Below are positions 1-9,433 of a DNA stretch of 46,893 nt, piece after piece. A program made the translations under genes and the position numbers. Source of the stretch: an uncultured Porphyromonadaceae bacterium (GTDB taxonomy: Bacteria > Bacteroidota > Bacteroidia > Bacteroidales > Muribaculaceae). How positions within the stretch are numbered: the stretch's first letter is position 1; every line of letters starts with the position of its first letter. The stretch spans positions 1 through 46,893 of the forward strand of contig CAMWMD010000022.1 in assembly GCA_947175265.1 (NCBI GenBank), read 5' to 3'. The notes beneath the pieces were generated by a model. That model made no database searches and had not been told where the DNA came from. It was given only the letters and a program-made list of their open reading frames with translations.

Positions 1-98
1 TACCAAACGCCGACAGGCAAGTTTAAAATTTTAAAGACATTTTACCAGTCATGATTCCGGCAACATCATTTAACCCGCCGGAGGAAAGACAAAAAATG

Positions 99-126
99 AG
101 CCGCCTTTCAAGGGCGGCTTCATTTT
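99..126 (+). terminator. Intrinsic terminator of a gene left of the window
   Basis: A 7-bp perfect stem (AGCCGCC at 99-105 pairing with GGCGGCT at 113-119) is followed by a T-rich stretch at 120-126. No supported gene lies in bases 1-98, so this probably ends transcription of a gene beyond the left edge and separates it from mgtE. Confidence 0.65.
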
Positions 127-151
127 TAATGCCACTATCACTTTTTTTTTA

Positions 152-159
152 TAATTTTG
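152..159 (+). promoter_or_regulatory. Putative -7 element of the mgtE promoter
   Basis: TAATTTTG fits the Bacteroidetes -7 consensus TAnnTTTG and lies about 30 bases before the mgtE start, just after the terminator of the preceding unit. The -33 box is poor: the region upstream is T-rich without a clear TTTG. Seen by eye only. Confidence 0.5.
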
Positions 160-187
160 TGGAATAATCCTCCCCCTCCCATACAAT

Positions 188-1558
188 ATGAAAGATTTTA
201 CCGAAACCGACATAGAGAACCTTGAAAGGCTCATCGACGAGCAAAATGCCCCGGAGGCACGAAAGGTAATCGACGACATGCACGCCGCCGATATAGCCGA
301 ACTTTTCCAGCAGCTCAACCTCCGGCAGGCAGAATGGGTGTTCAACCTCATCGACGACAAGGAGAAGAAGGCTGACGTGCTCATGGAACTTGACGAGGAT
401 GACCGTAAGAAACTCCTCGAGGGGATGGATCCCGAACAGATCGGACATTTCATCGACCTCCTCGACACCGATGATGCCGTCGACCTTATCCAGGAACTTG
501 ATGAGGAAGACCGTAAGGAGGTGATCCAGCATATCGACGACATGGAGCAGGCCGGGGATATCGTCGACCTCCTCCAGTATGACGAGGACACCGCCGGCGG
601 CCTTATGGGCACGGAGATGATCGTGGTCAACGAGAACCTATCCATGCCCGACTGCCTCAAGGAGATGAGACGCCAGGCCGAAGACCTCGACGACATCTAC
701 TACGTCTACGTCGTCGACAACGACAACCGTCTGAAAGGTGTGCTCCCCCTGAAGAAGATGATCACCCACCCCAGCGTGTCAAAGATAAAACATGTGATGG
801 AAGACCTCCCCGTCTCCGTGCTCACCAACACACCGATCGACGAGGTGGCCATCGACTTCGAGAAATACGACCTTGTGGCAATGCCCGTGGTCGACAGCAT
901 AGGGCGACTCGTCGGACAGATTACCGTCGATGACGTCATGGACGAGGTGCGCGAGCAAAGCGAACGCGACTATCAGTTGGCCTCAGGTATCTCCTCCGAC
1001 ATCGATGCCGGCGACTCCGTGCTCGACCAGACAAAGGCACGCATACCCTGGCTCCTTATCGGAATAATCGGCGGTATCGTCAACTCCCTTATCCTCGGAG
1101 GGTTCGAGGCGCAGATAGCTGCCGTGACGGCACTCGCGATATTCATACCCCTCATCGGAGGAACGGGTGGTAACGTCGGGGTCCAGGCTTCCGCTATTGT
1201 CGTGCAGGGTCTCGCCAACGGGCGCCTCGACATAAAGAACTCCCTCTCGCAGATAGGGCGTGAGTTTCTCGTCGCCTTGATGAATGCCGTGGTCATCTCA
1301 AGTGTCGTGCTCCTCTATATCCTCCTCACCCAGCCTGAGAACGTGAAATACACCGTAGCCTTCGCCGTGGCCGCCTCCCTCTTCGCCGTGGTGATTTTCG
1401 CCACCGTATTCGGCACCCTCGTGCCCCTCACGCTTGAGCGTCTGAAGATAAACCCCGCGCTCGCCACAGGTCCCTTCATACAGATTACAAACGACGTCGT
1501 GGGCCTGCTGATATATGTGGGTATGTCGTCGTGGATGCTCTCTATCTTCGGAAGTTAA
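188..1558 (+). CDS. mgtE: Magnesium transporter MgtE
   Basis: This is a 456-residue inner-membrane Mg2+ channel of the MgtE family. The acidic N domain (about residues 1-130) is made of helical repeats rich in Asp and Glu, such as the LxELDEEDRKE-type segments. Two CBS domains follow (about 130-255), and the last 180 residues hold about five hydrophobic segments with the Gly-rich pore-helix stretch IPLIGGTGGNVGVQ. In the family the cytoplasmic N and CBS domains bind Mg2+ and close the pore when internal Mg2+ is high. Length is normal and the ATG at 188 starts directly before the acidic domain. The stop is one base before the mutS start, so the two are probably co-transcribed, although no functional link is known to me. 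Confidence 0.95.
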   Translation: MKDFTETDIENLERLIDEQNAPEARKVIDDMHAADIAELFQQLNLRQAEWVFNLIDDKEKKADVLMELDEDDRKKLLEGMDPEQIGHFIDLLDTDDAVDLIQELDEEDRKEVIQHIDDMEQAGDIVDLLQYDEDTAGGLMGTEMIVVNENLSMPDCLKEMRRQAEDLDDIYYVYVVDNDNRLKGVLPLKKMITHPSVSKIKHVMEDLPVSVLTNTPIDEVAIDFEKYDLVAMPVVDSIGRLVGQITVDDVMDEVREQSERDYQLASGISSDIDAGDSVLDQTKARIPWLLIGIIGGIVNSLILGGFEAQIAAVTALAIFIPLIGGTGGNVGVQASAIVVQGLANGRLDIKNSLSQIGREFLVALMNAVVISSVVLLYILLTQPENVKYTVAFAVAASLFAVVIFATVFGTLVPLTLERLKINPALATGPFIQITNDVVGLLIYVGMSSWMLSIFGS

Positions 1559-1559
1559 T

Positions 1560-4199
1560 ATGGCAAAAATCGCTGAAACCCCCCTGATGCTCCAGTATAT
1601 GGAGATGAAAAAGAAACACCCCGACGCGATACTCCTTTTCCGCGTCGGCGACTTCTACGAGACTTTCTCCGAGGATGCCATAGCGGCAAGCGAGATTCTC
1701 GGAATCACGCTCACACGTCGCGCCAACGGTAAGGCACAGTCGGTGGAACTCGCCGGTTTCCCTCACCACGCACTCGATTCATATCTCCCCAAACTCGTCA
1801 GGGTGGGGCGGCGTGTGGCTATCTGCGAGCAACTCGAAGACCCCAAACTGACAAAAAAACTCGTCAAAAGGGGGATTACCGAACTCGTGACCCCCGGCGT
1901 GAACACTTCCGCAGCCTCCCTGTCGGCCAAAGAGAACAACTTCCTCGCCGCAATACACATAGAGAAGAAGTATGTCGGGCTCGCCTTGCTCGACATCTCC
2001 ACAGGTGAGTTCCTTTGCGCACAGGGGGATGTGGCGGAAATCGACAAACTAATCACAAGTCTCTCCCCCAAGGAATTACTCCGGATGAGGGGCACCCGGG
2101 AATATTGCGAGAAAAACCTCTCCTTCAAAGGGAGCGTGTTCGAACTCGACGATTGGATATACACCGATTCCGCTGCGCAGGAGAGGCTCCTGAAGCAATT
2201 CTCCACCTCCACTCTGAAAGGTTTCGGAGTCGACCATATTCCGGGAGCCGTGATCGCTGCCGGGAGCATTCTGCACTACCTCGACCTCACAAGCCACACG
2301 CGGCTGTCGCACATAACATCTCTGGGCCGACTCGACAACCGCAAATATATGCACCTCGACCGCTTCAGCATCAGGAATCTCGAACTAATCGAGCCGCTCG
2401 GCGCAGAGGGGAAAAGCCTCCTCGACGTTATCGACAAGACTTTATCCCCCATGGGTGGGCGTATGCTGCGCCGCTGGCTCCTCCTCCCCCTGCTCGACAT
2501 CGACAAGATACGCTCGCGCCAGGATGCCGTGGAGCGGTTTGCCGAAGCCGACGACTTGCGCGAAAGGGGAAGGGAGGCCGTACACCGTACTGGCGACATC
2601 GAACGCCTCGGGAGCAGGGCCTCCTCGGAGAAGATTACACCCCGCGAACTCCTCCAACTCGGCGAGGGTATCCGCGGCGCTATGGCTCTGCGAAGCCTGC
2701 TCGCCGCCGACGGAGACCCTACACTCTCCCGCCTGGCCGCCGGAATCCCTGACGTGGCTGAGGTAGCCGACCGGATAGAACATGCCATACACCCCGAGGC
2801 GGGTAACAATTTCGGGAAAGCACCGGTGATCGCCGAGGGTGTGGATATCGAACTTGACGAATTGCGCCGCCTCCGGGGGAACAGTCACGACGCCCTCCTC
2901 ACCATACAGAACCGCGAGATTGAGAACACCGGCATATCCTCGCTGAAGATACATTTCAACAATGTGTTCGGCTACTATCTCGAGGTGCGCAACACGCATA
3001 AGGATAAGGTGCCTGACACGTGGATCCGGAAGCAGACCCTCGTGAATGCCGAACGCTACATAACTCCCGAACTGAAGGCCTTGGAGGAGAAGATACAGGG
3101 CGCGGAAGAGAGGATAGCCATAATCGAGGGGAGGATATATCACGAACTGCTGACGCAGATAAACGCACGCTTCGAATCGCTCAATGCAGCGGCCTCCGGA
3201 GTGGCTGTGGCCGACTGTCTCCTCTCCTTCGCTGAAATAGCACGCGAATATGCCTACGTGCGTCCGGAAATCGACGACAGCGACACCCTTAGCATAACCG
3301 ACGGGCGACACCCCGTCATAGAGAGGTTCATGCCTCCGGGTGAGTCGTATATCGCCAATTCGGTGACCCTTGACCGCGACAAACGACAGATTATGATGAT
3401 CACAGGACCCAACATGAGCGGAAAGTCGGCCCTCCTGCGGCAGACCGCCCTCATCGCCCTGATGGCCCAGACCGGCTCGTTCGTACCCGCAAGGGAGGTG
3501 AGGATGGGTGTGGTCGACAAGATTTTCACCCGCGTAGGGGCCAGCGACAGCATATCCACAGGGGAATCGACTTTCATGGTGGAGATGAACGAGGCCGCGT
3601 CAATCCTCAACAATATGAGCGACCGCTCGCTGATACTTTTCGACGAACTCGGTCGCGGCACATCTACCTACGACGGTATCTCGATAGCATGGGCAATCGT
3701 GGAGCATATTCACGAGAACGGCGACCGCCGGCCCAAGACACTCTTCGCCACCCATTATCACGAACTCAACGAGATGGAAAGGCTTTACCCGCGAATCGCC
3801 AACTTCAATGTATCCGTCAAGGAGATTGCCGGGAAGGTGGTGTTCCTCCGCAAACTCGAACCCGGCGGCTCCGAGCACTCCTTCGGCATCCACGTGGCCA
3901 AGCTTGCCGGTATGCCCCCTTCGATAGTGAAGCGTGCGGGGGAGGTGCTGCGCCAACTCGAGGAGGCGTCCGCCGGAACGGGCGCGCCCGCCAAGGGGGG
4001 AAAGGATAAGGCGAAACGGGAGACCGTAGGAAACATCGGCCGGCAGGGGGAGGCTTACCAGATGAGCTTCTTCCAACTTGACGACCCCCTCCTCTCCCAG
4101 ATACGCGACCGTCTGCTCGATGTGAACGTCAACAACCTAACCCCTCTCCAGGCCCTGAACATGCTCAGCGACCTGCAGGGACTTATCACCGGAAAATGA
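1560..4199 (+). CDS. mutS: DNA mismatch repair protein MutS
   Basis: MutS recognises mispaired and unpaired bases and starts mismatch repair with MutL. The protein has 879 residues from the ATG at 1560, chosen because the family N-terminus (MAKIAETPLMLQYMEMKKKH) begins there; an upstream in-frame start would lie inside mgtE. Visible marks are the mismatch-reading FYE motif in GDFYETF near residue 32, the Walker A stretch GPNMSGKS at residues 616-623, and the Walker B/signature stretch LFDELGRGTSTYDG. The C-terminus ends in the helix-turn-helix dimerisation region followed by a short linker. Length and motif order are ordinary. The gene starts one base after the mgtE stop, and its own TGA overlaps the ATG of the next gene by four bases, indicating translational coupling. 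Confidence 0.97.
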   Translation: MAKIAETPLMLQYMEMKKKHPDAILLFRVGDFYETFSEDAIAASEILGITLTRRANGKAQSVELAGFPHHALDSYLPKLVRVGRRVAICEQLEDPKLTKKLVKRGITELVTPGVNTSAASLSAKENNFLAAIHIEKKYVGLALLDISTGEFLCAQGDVAEIDKLITSLSPKELLRMRGTREYCEKNLSFKGSVFELDDWIYTDSAAQERLLKQFSTSTLKGFGVDHIPGAVIAAGSILHYLDLTSHTRLSHITSLGRLDNRKYMHLDRFSIRNLELIEPLGAEGKSLLDVIDKTLSPMGGRMLRRWLLLPLLDIDKIRSRQDAVERFAEADDLRERGREAVHRTGDIERLGSRASSEKITPRELLQLGEGIRGAMALRSLLAADGDPTLSRLAAGIPDVAEVADRIEHAIHPEAGNNFGKAPVIAEGVDIELDELRRLRGNSHDALLTIQNREIENTGISSLKIHFNNVFGYYLEVRNTHKDKVPDTWIRKQTLVNAERYITPELKALEEKIQGAEERIAIIEGRIYHELLTQINARFESLNAAASGVAVADCLLSFAEIAREYAYVRPEIDDSDTLSITDGRHPVIERFMPPGESYIANSVTLDRDKRQIMMITGPNMSGKSALLRQTALIALMAQTGSFVPAREVRMGVVDKIFTRVGASDSISTGESTFMVEMNEAASILNNMSDRSLILFDELGRGTSTYDGISIAWAIVEHIHENGDRRPKTLFATHYHELNEMERLYPRIANFNVSVKEIAGKVVFLRKLEPGGSEHSFGIHVAKLAGMPPSIVKRAGEVLRQLEEASAGTGAPAKGGKDKAKRETVGNIGRQGEAYQMSFFQLDDPLLSQIRDRLLDVNVNNLTPLQALNMLSDLQGLITGK

Positions 4200-6985
4200 A
4201 AAGACTCCTCCTTGTCGTGGTGCCCCTGTTGCTGATCGCCACCTCCTGCAGCAACAAGAAGAATACTCCCTATTCCAGGCAGTATCAGGCCTTCATAACC
4301 CGTTACAACATCTATTTCAACGGAGATGAGCACTACAAGGAGACCGACAAGACGATGACCGGGAAGTATGAGGACGATTTCACCCGCCTCCTGCTCACCC
4401 ATCCTGCGGAGGCGCGTGCCGACAATCATCTCCCCCAACCTTCGGGCGACTTCACACGCACCATCGAGAAGATGCAGAAGGCCATACAGTTGCGCTCCAT
4501 CACCAAAAAACCTGCAAAACGGAAAGCCTCCCCCAAGGAGAAGGCTTTCCGCGCACGCTCGGAGTTCAATCCCTTCCTCCACAACGCCTGGCTGCGAATG
4601 GGGGAGGCACAGTTCATGAACGGCGATTTCACAGGCGCGGCCTCGACCTTCCTCTACATATCGCGCCATTTCACATGGCTCCCGGAAGTGGTCACGGAGG
4701 CGAAACTGAGGCAGGCATGGGCTTACTGCGCGCTCAACTGGAACTACGAGGCTGAGGATATCCTGCGCCTGATAAAACCCGACCAACTCACCGACAAAAA
4801 ACTCCGCCATCTCTACAATCTCGTGGAGGCCGACCTGCTGACGCGCACCGGGCAATATGAGGAGGCGATACCTTACCTGAAGGAGGCGGCCTCGACAGCC
4901 TCGGGATTCCAGAAAAACAGACTCCGCTTCCTCCTTGGCCAACTCTATACCCTCACGGGAAACAGGAGCGAGGCCTACAAAGCCTTCCGACAGGCCGGCA
5001 GCGGCGCATCGACACCCTACAGGATGAAGTTCAACGCCCGTATTCGCCAGAGTGAGGTCTATTCCGGGAAGAATATCGAGAAGGAGGTCAGGTCGCTGAA
5101 GAGTATGACCCGCTTCGAGCGCAACAAGGAGTATCTCGACCGCATTTACTACGCCATAGGGAATCTCTACCTCTCCCGGGGCGACACCGCAAAGGCTAAG
5201 GAGAACTATATGATAGCCGTCAGCCAGCCTACGCCCGACGGCCCTGACAAGGCTCTCGCCAACCTTGCCCTCGGACGCATATATTTCGACGAGGGGGATT
5301 ATGTGAAGGCTCAGCCGTGCTATTCCAAGGCCCTCCCCCTACTTTCCGACAATTACCCCGACTACCGGCTGATAAGGCGGAGAAGCGATGTGCTCGACCG
5401 CCTCGCCGTGTATGCCGGCAACGTGCAGCTCCAGGATTCACTGCTGACCCTCTCGCGCATGTCGCCCGAGGAGCAGAGGAGCGTGGCGCAAAAGATTGTC
5501 GACCGTCTGATAAAGGAGGAGAAAGAGGCCGCCGAGGCTGCGAAAAGGGAGGATTACCTCGCCTCGCAGCAGGGGAACAATATGGCCTCACCTTCGCAGG
5601 GAAATTCCCCGTCTACCCCGGCATTGTCAATGAACGGCGACAAGTCTTGGTATTTCTACAACACGATGACAAAAAACGCGGGAAAAACGGAGTTCCAGCG
5701 TCGCTGGGGTGCCCGCAAACTTGAGGATGACTGGCGCAGGCGTAACAAGTCGAGTTTCTCATTCGAGGATGAGGGGGGCGAGGAGAACGAGGTGCCTAAC
5801 GACAGCATAGCCCCCGACGGCTCCACCGTGAACGTTGCCGACAGCATACCCCCGGGGAGCGACGACCCGCATAACGTGGAATATTATCTCCGCCAGATAC
5901 CCTCCACGCCAGAGGAGATTGCGACGGCGAATGAGGTGATTGTAGAGGGATTATACAACATGGGTGTGATCCTGAAGGATGACCTTGAGGATTACGGCGC
6001 TGCCTCCCGGGAGTTTGAGACCCTCCTCTCACGCTATCCCGACAACATCTACCGTCTTGACATCTACTACAACCTCTACCTCATGGCCATGAGGAGGGAT
6101 GAGCGTGCCGAGGCCGAGAAATGGAGGCAACTTATACTTGCAGAGTTCCCCGACTCTCCCTACGGACAGGCCATGCGCGACCCGGCGTATTTCGACAATC
6201 TGAGGAAGATGCACGAGGTGCAGGAGGAGATCTACAGCCGTGCCTACACCGCATATCTTGAGGATAAGAACAGCGTGGTCCACACCCTCACGGATGATAT
6301 GGAGCGTGATTATCCCCTCTCCCCTATTCTCCCCAAGTTTGTCTTCATAGATGCCCTGTCATATCTCACGGAGGGCGACACCGAGCAGTTCAAGGATCGC
6401 CTCACACTCCTGCTGCAGCGTTGGCCGGAGACGGATATGACCGACATGGCTTCCGACATATTGAAGAAACTGAAGGCCGGCTACAAGCCTCAGAGCGGCG
6501 GCTCCAACTCCCGTGGGATGATATGGGAGACCCGCCTTCTCGCAGATGCCCAAGAGGGTGACGGTGAGGGTGGCGAACGTCCGGAAGCGAAGTTCGAACT
6601 TGCCCCCGATGCACCCCACTACATAGTGTTCGCATTCCCGAGCGATGAGGTGAATCCCAACCTTGTGCTCTACGACGTGGCGCGCTTCAACTTCTCCTCA
6701 TTCACGGTGAAGGATTTCGACCTTGAGCCTATGAGTTTCTCCAACATCGGGCTGCTCGTGGTGAAAGGGTTTGCCAATCTCCGTGAGGCCGAGCACTACC
6801 TGACGGTGTTGGGCGGGTCAGACCTGCAACTTCCCCCCGAAGTGAGACCGATAGTGATTGGCAAAGCCAACTTTGAACTTCTCCTGCGCGAAGGGCGTTC
6901 TTTTGAAGAATACTTCCGCTTCCGCGATGCGGCGGCGGAGGAGCCGGATCTGCCCTCACAAGACTCCCAAAACTCCCAGCAATAA
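4196..6985 (+). CDS. TPR lipoprotein, SprE/PorW family (T9SS accessory)
   Basis: A 929-residue lipoprotein: the signal peptide ends in a lipobox-like ATSC with the Cys near residue 19. The next stretch contains the motif NIYFNG, which I remember from the start of mature SprE/PorW proteins. Several TPR-like helical repeats follow (about residues 130-400), then a charged low-complexity segment and a second helical half. In Flavobacterium and Porphyromonas, SprE/PorW is an outer-membrane-linked periplasmic lipoprotein required for the type IX secretion system. The family call rests on overall architecture and on the adjacent porX. The start overlaps the mutS stop (ATGA). The last ten residues (PSQDSQNSQQ) are encoded by 9-bp tandem units, so the C-terminus appears to have been extended by repeat DNA. 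Confidence 0.8.
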   Translation: MKRLLLVVVPLLLIATSCSNKKNTPYSRQYQAFITRYNIYFNGDEHYKETDKTMTGKYEDDFTRLLLTHPAEARADNHLPQPSGDFTRTIEKMQKAIQLRSITKKPAKRKASPKEKAFRARSEFNPFLHNAWLRMGEAQFMNGDFTGAASTFLYISRHFTWLPEVVTEAKLRQAWAYCALNWNYEAEDILRLIKPDQLTDKKLRHLYNLVEADLLTRTGQYEEAIPYLKEAASTASGFQKNRLRFLLGQLYTLTGNRSEAYKAFRQAGSGASTPYRMKFNARIRQSEVYSGKNIEKEVRSLKSMTRFERNKEYLDRIYYAIGNLYLSRGDTAKAKENYMIAVSQPTPDGPDKALANLALGRIYFDEGDYVKAQPCYSKALPLLSDNYPDYRLIRRRSDVLDRLAVYAGNVQLQDSLLTLSRMSPEEQRSVAQKIVDRLIKEEKEAAEAAKREDYLASQQGNNMASPSQGNSPSTPALSMNGDKSWYFYNTMTKNAGKTEFQRRWGARKLEDDWRRRNKSSFSFEDEGGEENEVPNDSIAPDGSTVNVADSIPPGSDDPHNVEYYLRQIPSTPEEIATANEVIVEGLYNMGVILKDDLEDYGAASREFETLLSRYPDNIYRLDIYYNLYLMAMRRDERAEAEKWRQLILAEFPDSPYGQAMRDPAYFDNLRKMHEVQEEIYSRAYTAYLEDKNSVVHTLTDDMERDYPLSPILPKFVFIDALSYLTEGDTEQFKDRLTLLLQRWPETDMTDMASDILKKLKAGYKPQSGGSNSRGMIWETRLLADAQEGDGEGGERPEAKFELAPDAPHYIVFAFPSDEVNPNLVLYDVARFNFSSFTVKDFDLEPMSFSNIGLLVVKGFANLREAEHYLTVLGGSDLQLPPEVRPIVIGKANFELLLREGRSFEEYFRFRDAAAEEPDLPSQDSQNSQQ
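6952..6978 (+). repeat. Nonamer tandem repeat at the 3' end of the SprE/PorW gene
   Basis: Three in-phase 9-mers fit the pattern NNNCTCNCA (GCCCTCACA, AGACTCCCA, AAACTCCCA). They are read in frame as the Ser-Gln-rich C-terminus of the lipoprotein. The same pattern recurs in non-coding DNA at 13670-13752 and 36278-36304. Confidence 0.6.
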
Positions 6986-6999
6986 AACCCTCACAGTCT

Positions 7000-8538
7000 A
7001 TGGATAAAATCCTCTGGGTAGACGATGAAATCGATCTCCTGAAACCGCACATACTATTCCTCAAAGCCAAAGGCTATGATGTCGCCACTGTATCCAACGG
7101 ACGCGATGCCCTCGACATGCTCTCTGCCGAACGTTTCAGCCTCGTTCTCCTCGACGAGAATATGCCCGGCCTTTCCGGTCTCGAGACCCTCTCCCAGATC
7201 AATATCGCCCACCCCGAACTCCCGGTGATAATGATTACCAAAAGCGAGGAGGAGAACCTCATGAACCAGGCTATCGGCAACAGCATCGCCGACTACCTCA
7301 TAAAACCCGTAAACCCCAACCAGATTCTCCTCTCCATAAAGAAGAACCTCCACAGCGGCGAACTCGTCGCTGCTCAGGCCACTTCCGGCTATCAGCAGGA
7401 ATTCCGTGTCATCGCAAACGATATCAACATGGCCGAATCAATAGACGAGTGGAAGGAGGTCTACCGTCGGTTGGTGTACTGGGAACTGAAACTCGCCGGG
7501 ACTGACAACGCCATGGAGGAACTTCTCCTGATGCAGAAGCGTGATGCCAACAGCAATTTCTGTAAATTCGTAAAAAGAGTGTATGAGGGGTGGGTAAACT
7601 CCGACGACCACCCCCTGATGAGCAACGAGATATTCCGCCGAAAGGTGTTTCCTATCCTCGACAAGGGGGAGAAGGTATGCTTCTTCCTCATCGACAATTT
7701 CCGTCTCGACCAGTGGAAGGTAGTGCAGCCGCTACTCTCAGAGTGGTTTGACATGGAGGAGGAACTCTACACCACCATCCTCCCCACCTCGACGCAATAT
7801 GCCCGCAACGCCATATTCGCCGGACTAATGCCTCTACAGATTTCCACCATGTTCCCCTCCCTCTGGGTCGAGGAGGACGAGGACGAGGGGCTGAACATAC
7901 ATGAGAGCGAACTTATCCGCACACAACTCGACCGTTTCCGGAGAAAGGAGCAGTTCACCTACAACAAACTCAACGATTCCTCCGCAGGTGAGAAATTCCT
8001 GCGCACCATAAAACAGCTGAAAGATATACCCCTGAATGTCGTGGTGCTCAATTTCATAGACATGCTCTCACATGCCCGCACGGAATCGAAGATGATACGC
8101 GAACTCGCGAATTCGGATGCCGCCTACCGCTCGCTCACGGAATCCTGGTTCCGGCATTCATCCACGCTCGATATTTTCAGGCGTATGGCCGAGATGGGGT
8201 TCAAGGTTATTGTCACCACCGACCACGGCACAATCCGCGTAGACAATCCGATAAAGGTGGTGGGCGACCGCAACACCAACACGAATCTGCGATACAAGGT
8301 GGGCAAGAACCTCAATTACAATTATAAGCAGGTTTATGAGATGAGAGACCCCAAAAAGTTCGGTCTTCCGGCTCCCAACCTGTCAAGCACATTCATCTAC
8401 GCCCTGAATGAGGATTTCTTCTCCTACCCCAACAACTACAACTACTACGTGCAGTATTACACGGGCACATTCCAGCATGGAGGGATATCCCTTCAGGAGA
8501 TGCTTGTGCCCCTCGTGACGCTCACTCCGAAAAAATGA
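7000..8538 (+). CDS. porX: PorX-type response regulator with PglZ (alkaline phosphatase-like) domain
   Basis: The protein has 512 residues. Residues 1-120 are a receiver domain with the acidic pair D8/D9, phospho-acceptor D52 in LLDENMPGL, T80 and K102 in IKPVNP. After a helical linker, the C-terminal half is an alkaline phosphatase-superfamily PglZ domain, with LIDNFRLDQW, the Thr/Ser cluster PTSTQYARN (residues 262-270), and the metal-binding VTTDHGTIRV. PorX, phosphorylated by PorY in Porphyromonas, controls type IX secretion genes, and its PglZ part cleaves oligonucleotides. It lies 14 bp after the SprE/PorW gene, so the two are probably one operon. Orthologues also occur in Bacteroidetes without a full T9SS, so the gene alone does not prove T9SS is present. 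Neither the core components (PorK to PorN, Sov) nor PorY lie in this window. Confidence 0.9.
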   Translation: MDKILWVDDEIDLLKPHILFLKAKGYDVATVSNGRDALDMLSAERFSLVLLDENMPGLSGLETLSQINIAHPELPVIMITKSEEENLMNQAIGNSIADYLIKPVNPNQILLSIKKNLHSGELVAAQATSGYQQEFRVIANDINMAESIDEWKEVYRRLVYWELKLAGTDNAMEELLLMQKRDANSNFCKFVKRVYEGWVNSDDHPLMSNEIFRRKVFPILDKGEKVCFFLIDNFRLDQWKVVQPLLSEWFDMEEELYTTILPTSTQYARNAIFAGLMPLQISTMFPSLWVEEDEDEGLNIHESELIRTQLDRFRRKEQFTYNKLNDSSAGEKFLRTIKQLKDIPLNVVVLNFIDMLSHARTESKMIRELANSDAAYRSLTESWFRHSSTLDIFRRMAEMGFKVIVTTDHGTIRVDNPIKVVGDRNTNTNLRYKVGKNLNYNYKQVYEMRDPKKFGLPAPNLSSTFIYALNEDFFSYPNNYNYYVQYYTGTFQHGGISLQEMLVPLVTLTPKK

Positions 8539-8548
8539 CGTACAGGCT

Positions 8549-9433
8549 ATGGGAAGGAGAAGGATAATACCGTTATTGCTTGCGATAGGCGGGGTCGCGC
8601 TGGCCGCTACCCCCGACGGGGTGCGCGAGGGTGTGCGTGCCCTTTCGCACAAAGCGGAGAATGGGGATGCCGCAGCCATGTATCAACTTGCCCGGCTCCA
8701 CGATATGGGGTACGATTCAATACCGGTGGATACGGCAAGAAGCACTGCCCTGTATCGCCGTAGCGCGCTTCTCGGATACGGCCCTGCACGCAATTATTTA
8801 GGTTTCCGTTATTTCAGGGGGGAGGGGGTGACGCAGGATGTCGATTCCGCCCTCTACTGGCTGAACCTTGCTGCCGAAGAGGGTGATCCGGGGGCGGCCA
8901 ACAACCTCGGTTATCTCTATGCCTCGGGCGAGTATCTTGAGAGGGATTATGCCAAGGCGAGGGAATGGTTCGGGAAGGCGGCTGCTGCCGGACTTCATAC
9001 CGCGGAGGCGCAACTTGCCGACCTCTACCGCGAGGGTCTCGGCGGGGAGGCGGATACTACGGCTGCCATAGTCCTGTATAATAAGGCCGTGGAGGGTGGG
9101 TTGCGCGATGCCCGGCTTAAACTGGTGTCTCTGCTCCGGGATGCAGCCCTGAAAGGGGATGCGCGCGCCATGGCCATGCTCGGTGAGGCATACGCGAAAG
9201 GGGATGGGGTGCCCTACAATCACGAACTGGCTACGCAATATTATCTCCGTGCGGCCCTGAAAGGAGACCCTTCAGCGGCACTCGTCATCGCCGAATTGCT
9301 CGACATCTTCCCTGACGCTCTGACGTCGGACTCCATGACCGCGATAATCGACGAATACGCACCCGAGGGCATCAGCAAATCAGACCTGCATTCCTCCGCG
9401 TACTGGTATGAGGCGGCCGGAGGCCGGAGGTAG
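8549..9433 (+). CDS. Secreted Sel1-repeat protein
   Basis: The protein has 294 residues with an N-terminal signal peptide (basic start, then LLLAIGGVALA). The body is a run of about six Sel1-like TPR repeats, each with the pattern A-x-x-x-L-G-x-x-Y-x-x-G-x-G and A-x-x-W-x-x-x-A-A-x-x-G, for example NNLGYLYASGEYLERDYAKA. Sel1 repeats form solenoids for protein-protein contact, and the partner is not evident. The gene starts 10 bp after porX, so it may belong with the secretion genes, but that is inference. Its end is unusual: the stop TAG is the first three bases of a heptamer of the downstream repeat, and the last codons contain two GGCCGGA heptamers. Confidence 0.85.
   Translation: MGRRRIIPLLLAIGGVALAATPDGVREGVRALSHKAENGDAAAMYQLARLHDMGYDSIPVDTARSTALYRRSALLGYGPARNYLGFRYFRGEGVTQDVDSALYWLNLAAEEGDPGAANNLGYLYASGEYLERDYAKAREWFGKAAAAGLHTAEAQLADLYREGLGGEADTTAAIVLYNKAVEGGLRDARLKLVSLLRDAALKGDARAMAMLGEAYAKGDGVPYNHELATQYYLRAALKGDPSAALVIAELLDIFPDALTSDSMTAIIDEYAPEGISKSDLHSSAYWYEAAGGRR

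Noticed and set aside
70..696. Minus-strand open frame of 208 codons, Ser-rich
   Set aside because: It lies antisense over mgtE, has the biased composition of a mirrored Asp/Glu-rich gene, and no recognisable domain.
2442..3311. Minus-strand open frame of 289 codons
   Set aside because: It is a shadow of mutS. High GC and codon bias keep the opposite frame open; no family features are seen.
4055..4942. Minus-strand open frame of 295 codons
   Set aside because: It is antisense to the end of mutS and the SprE/PorW gene, both well supported.
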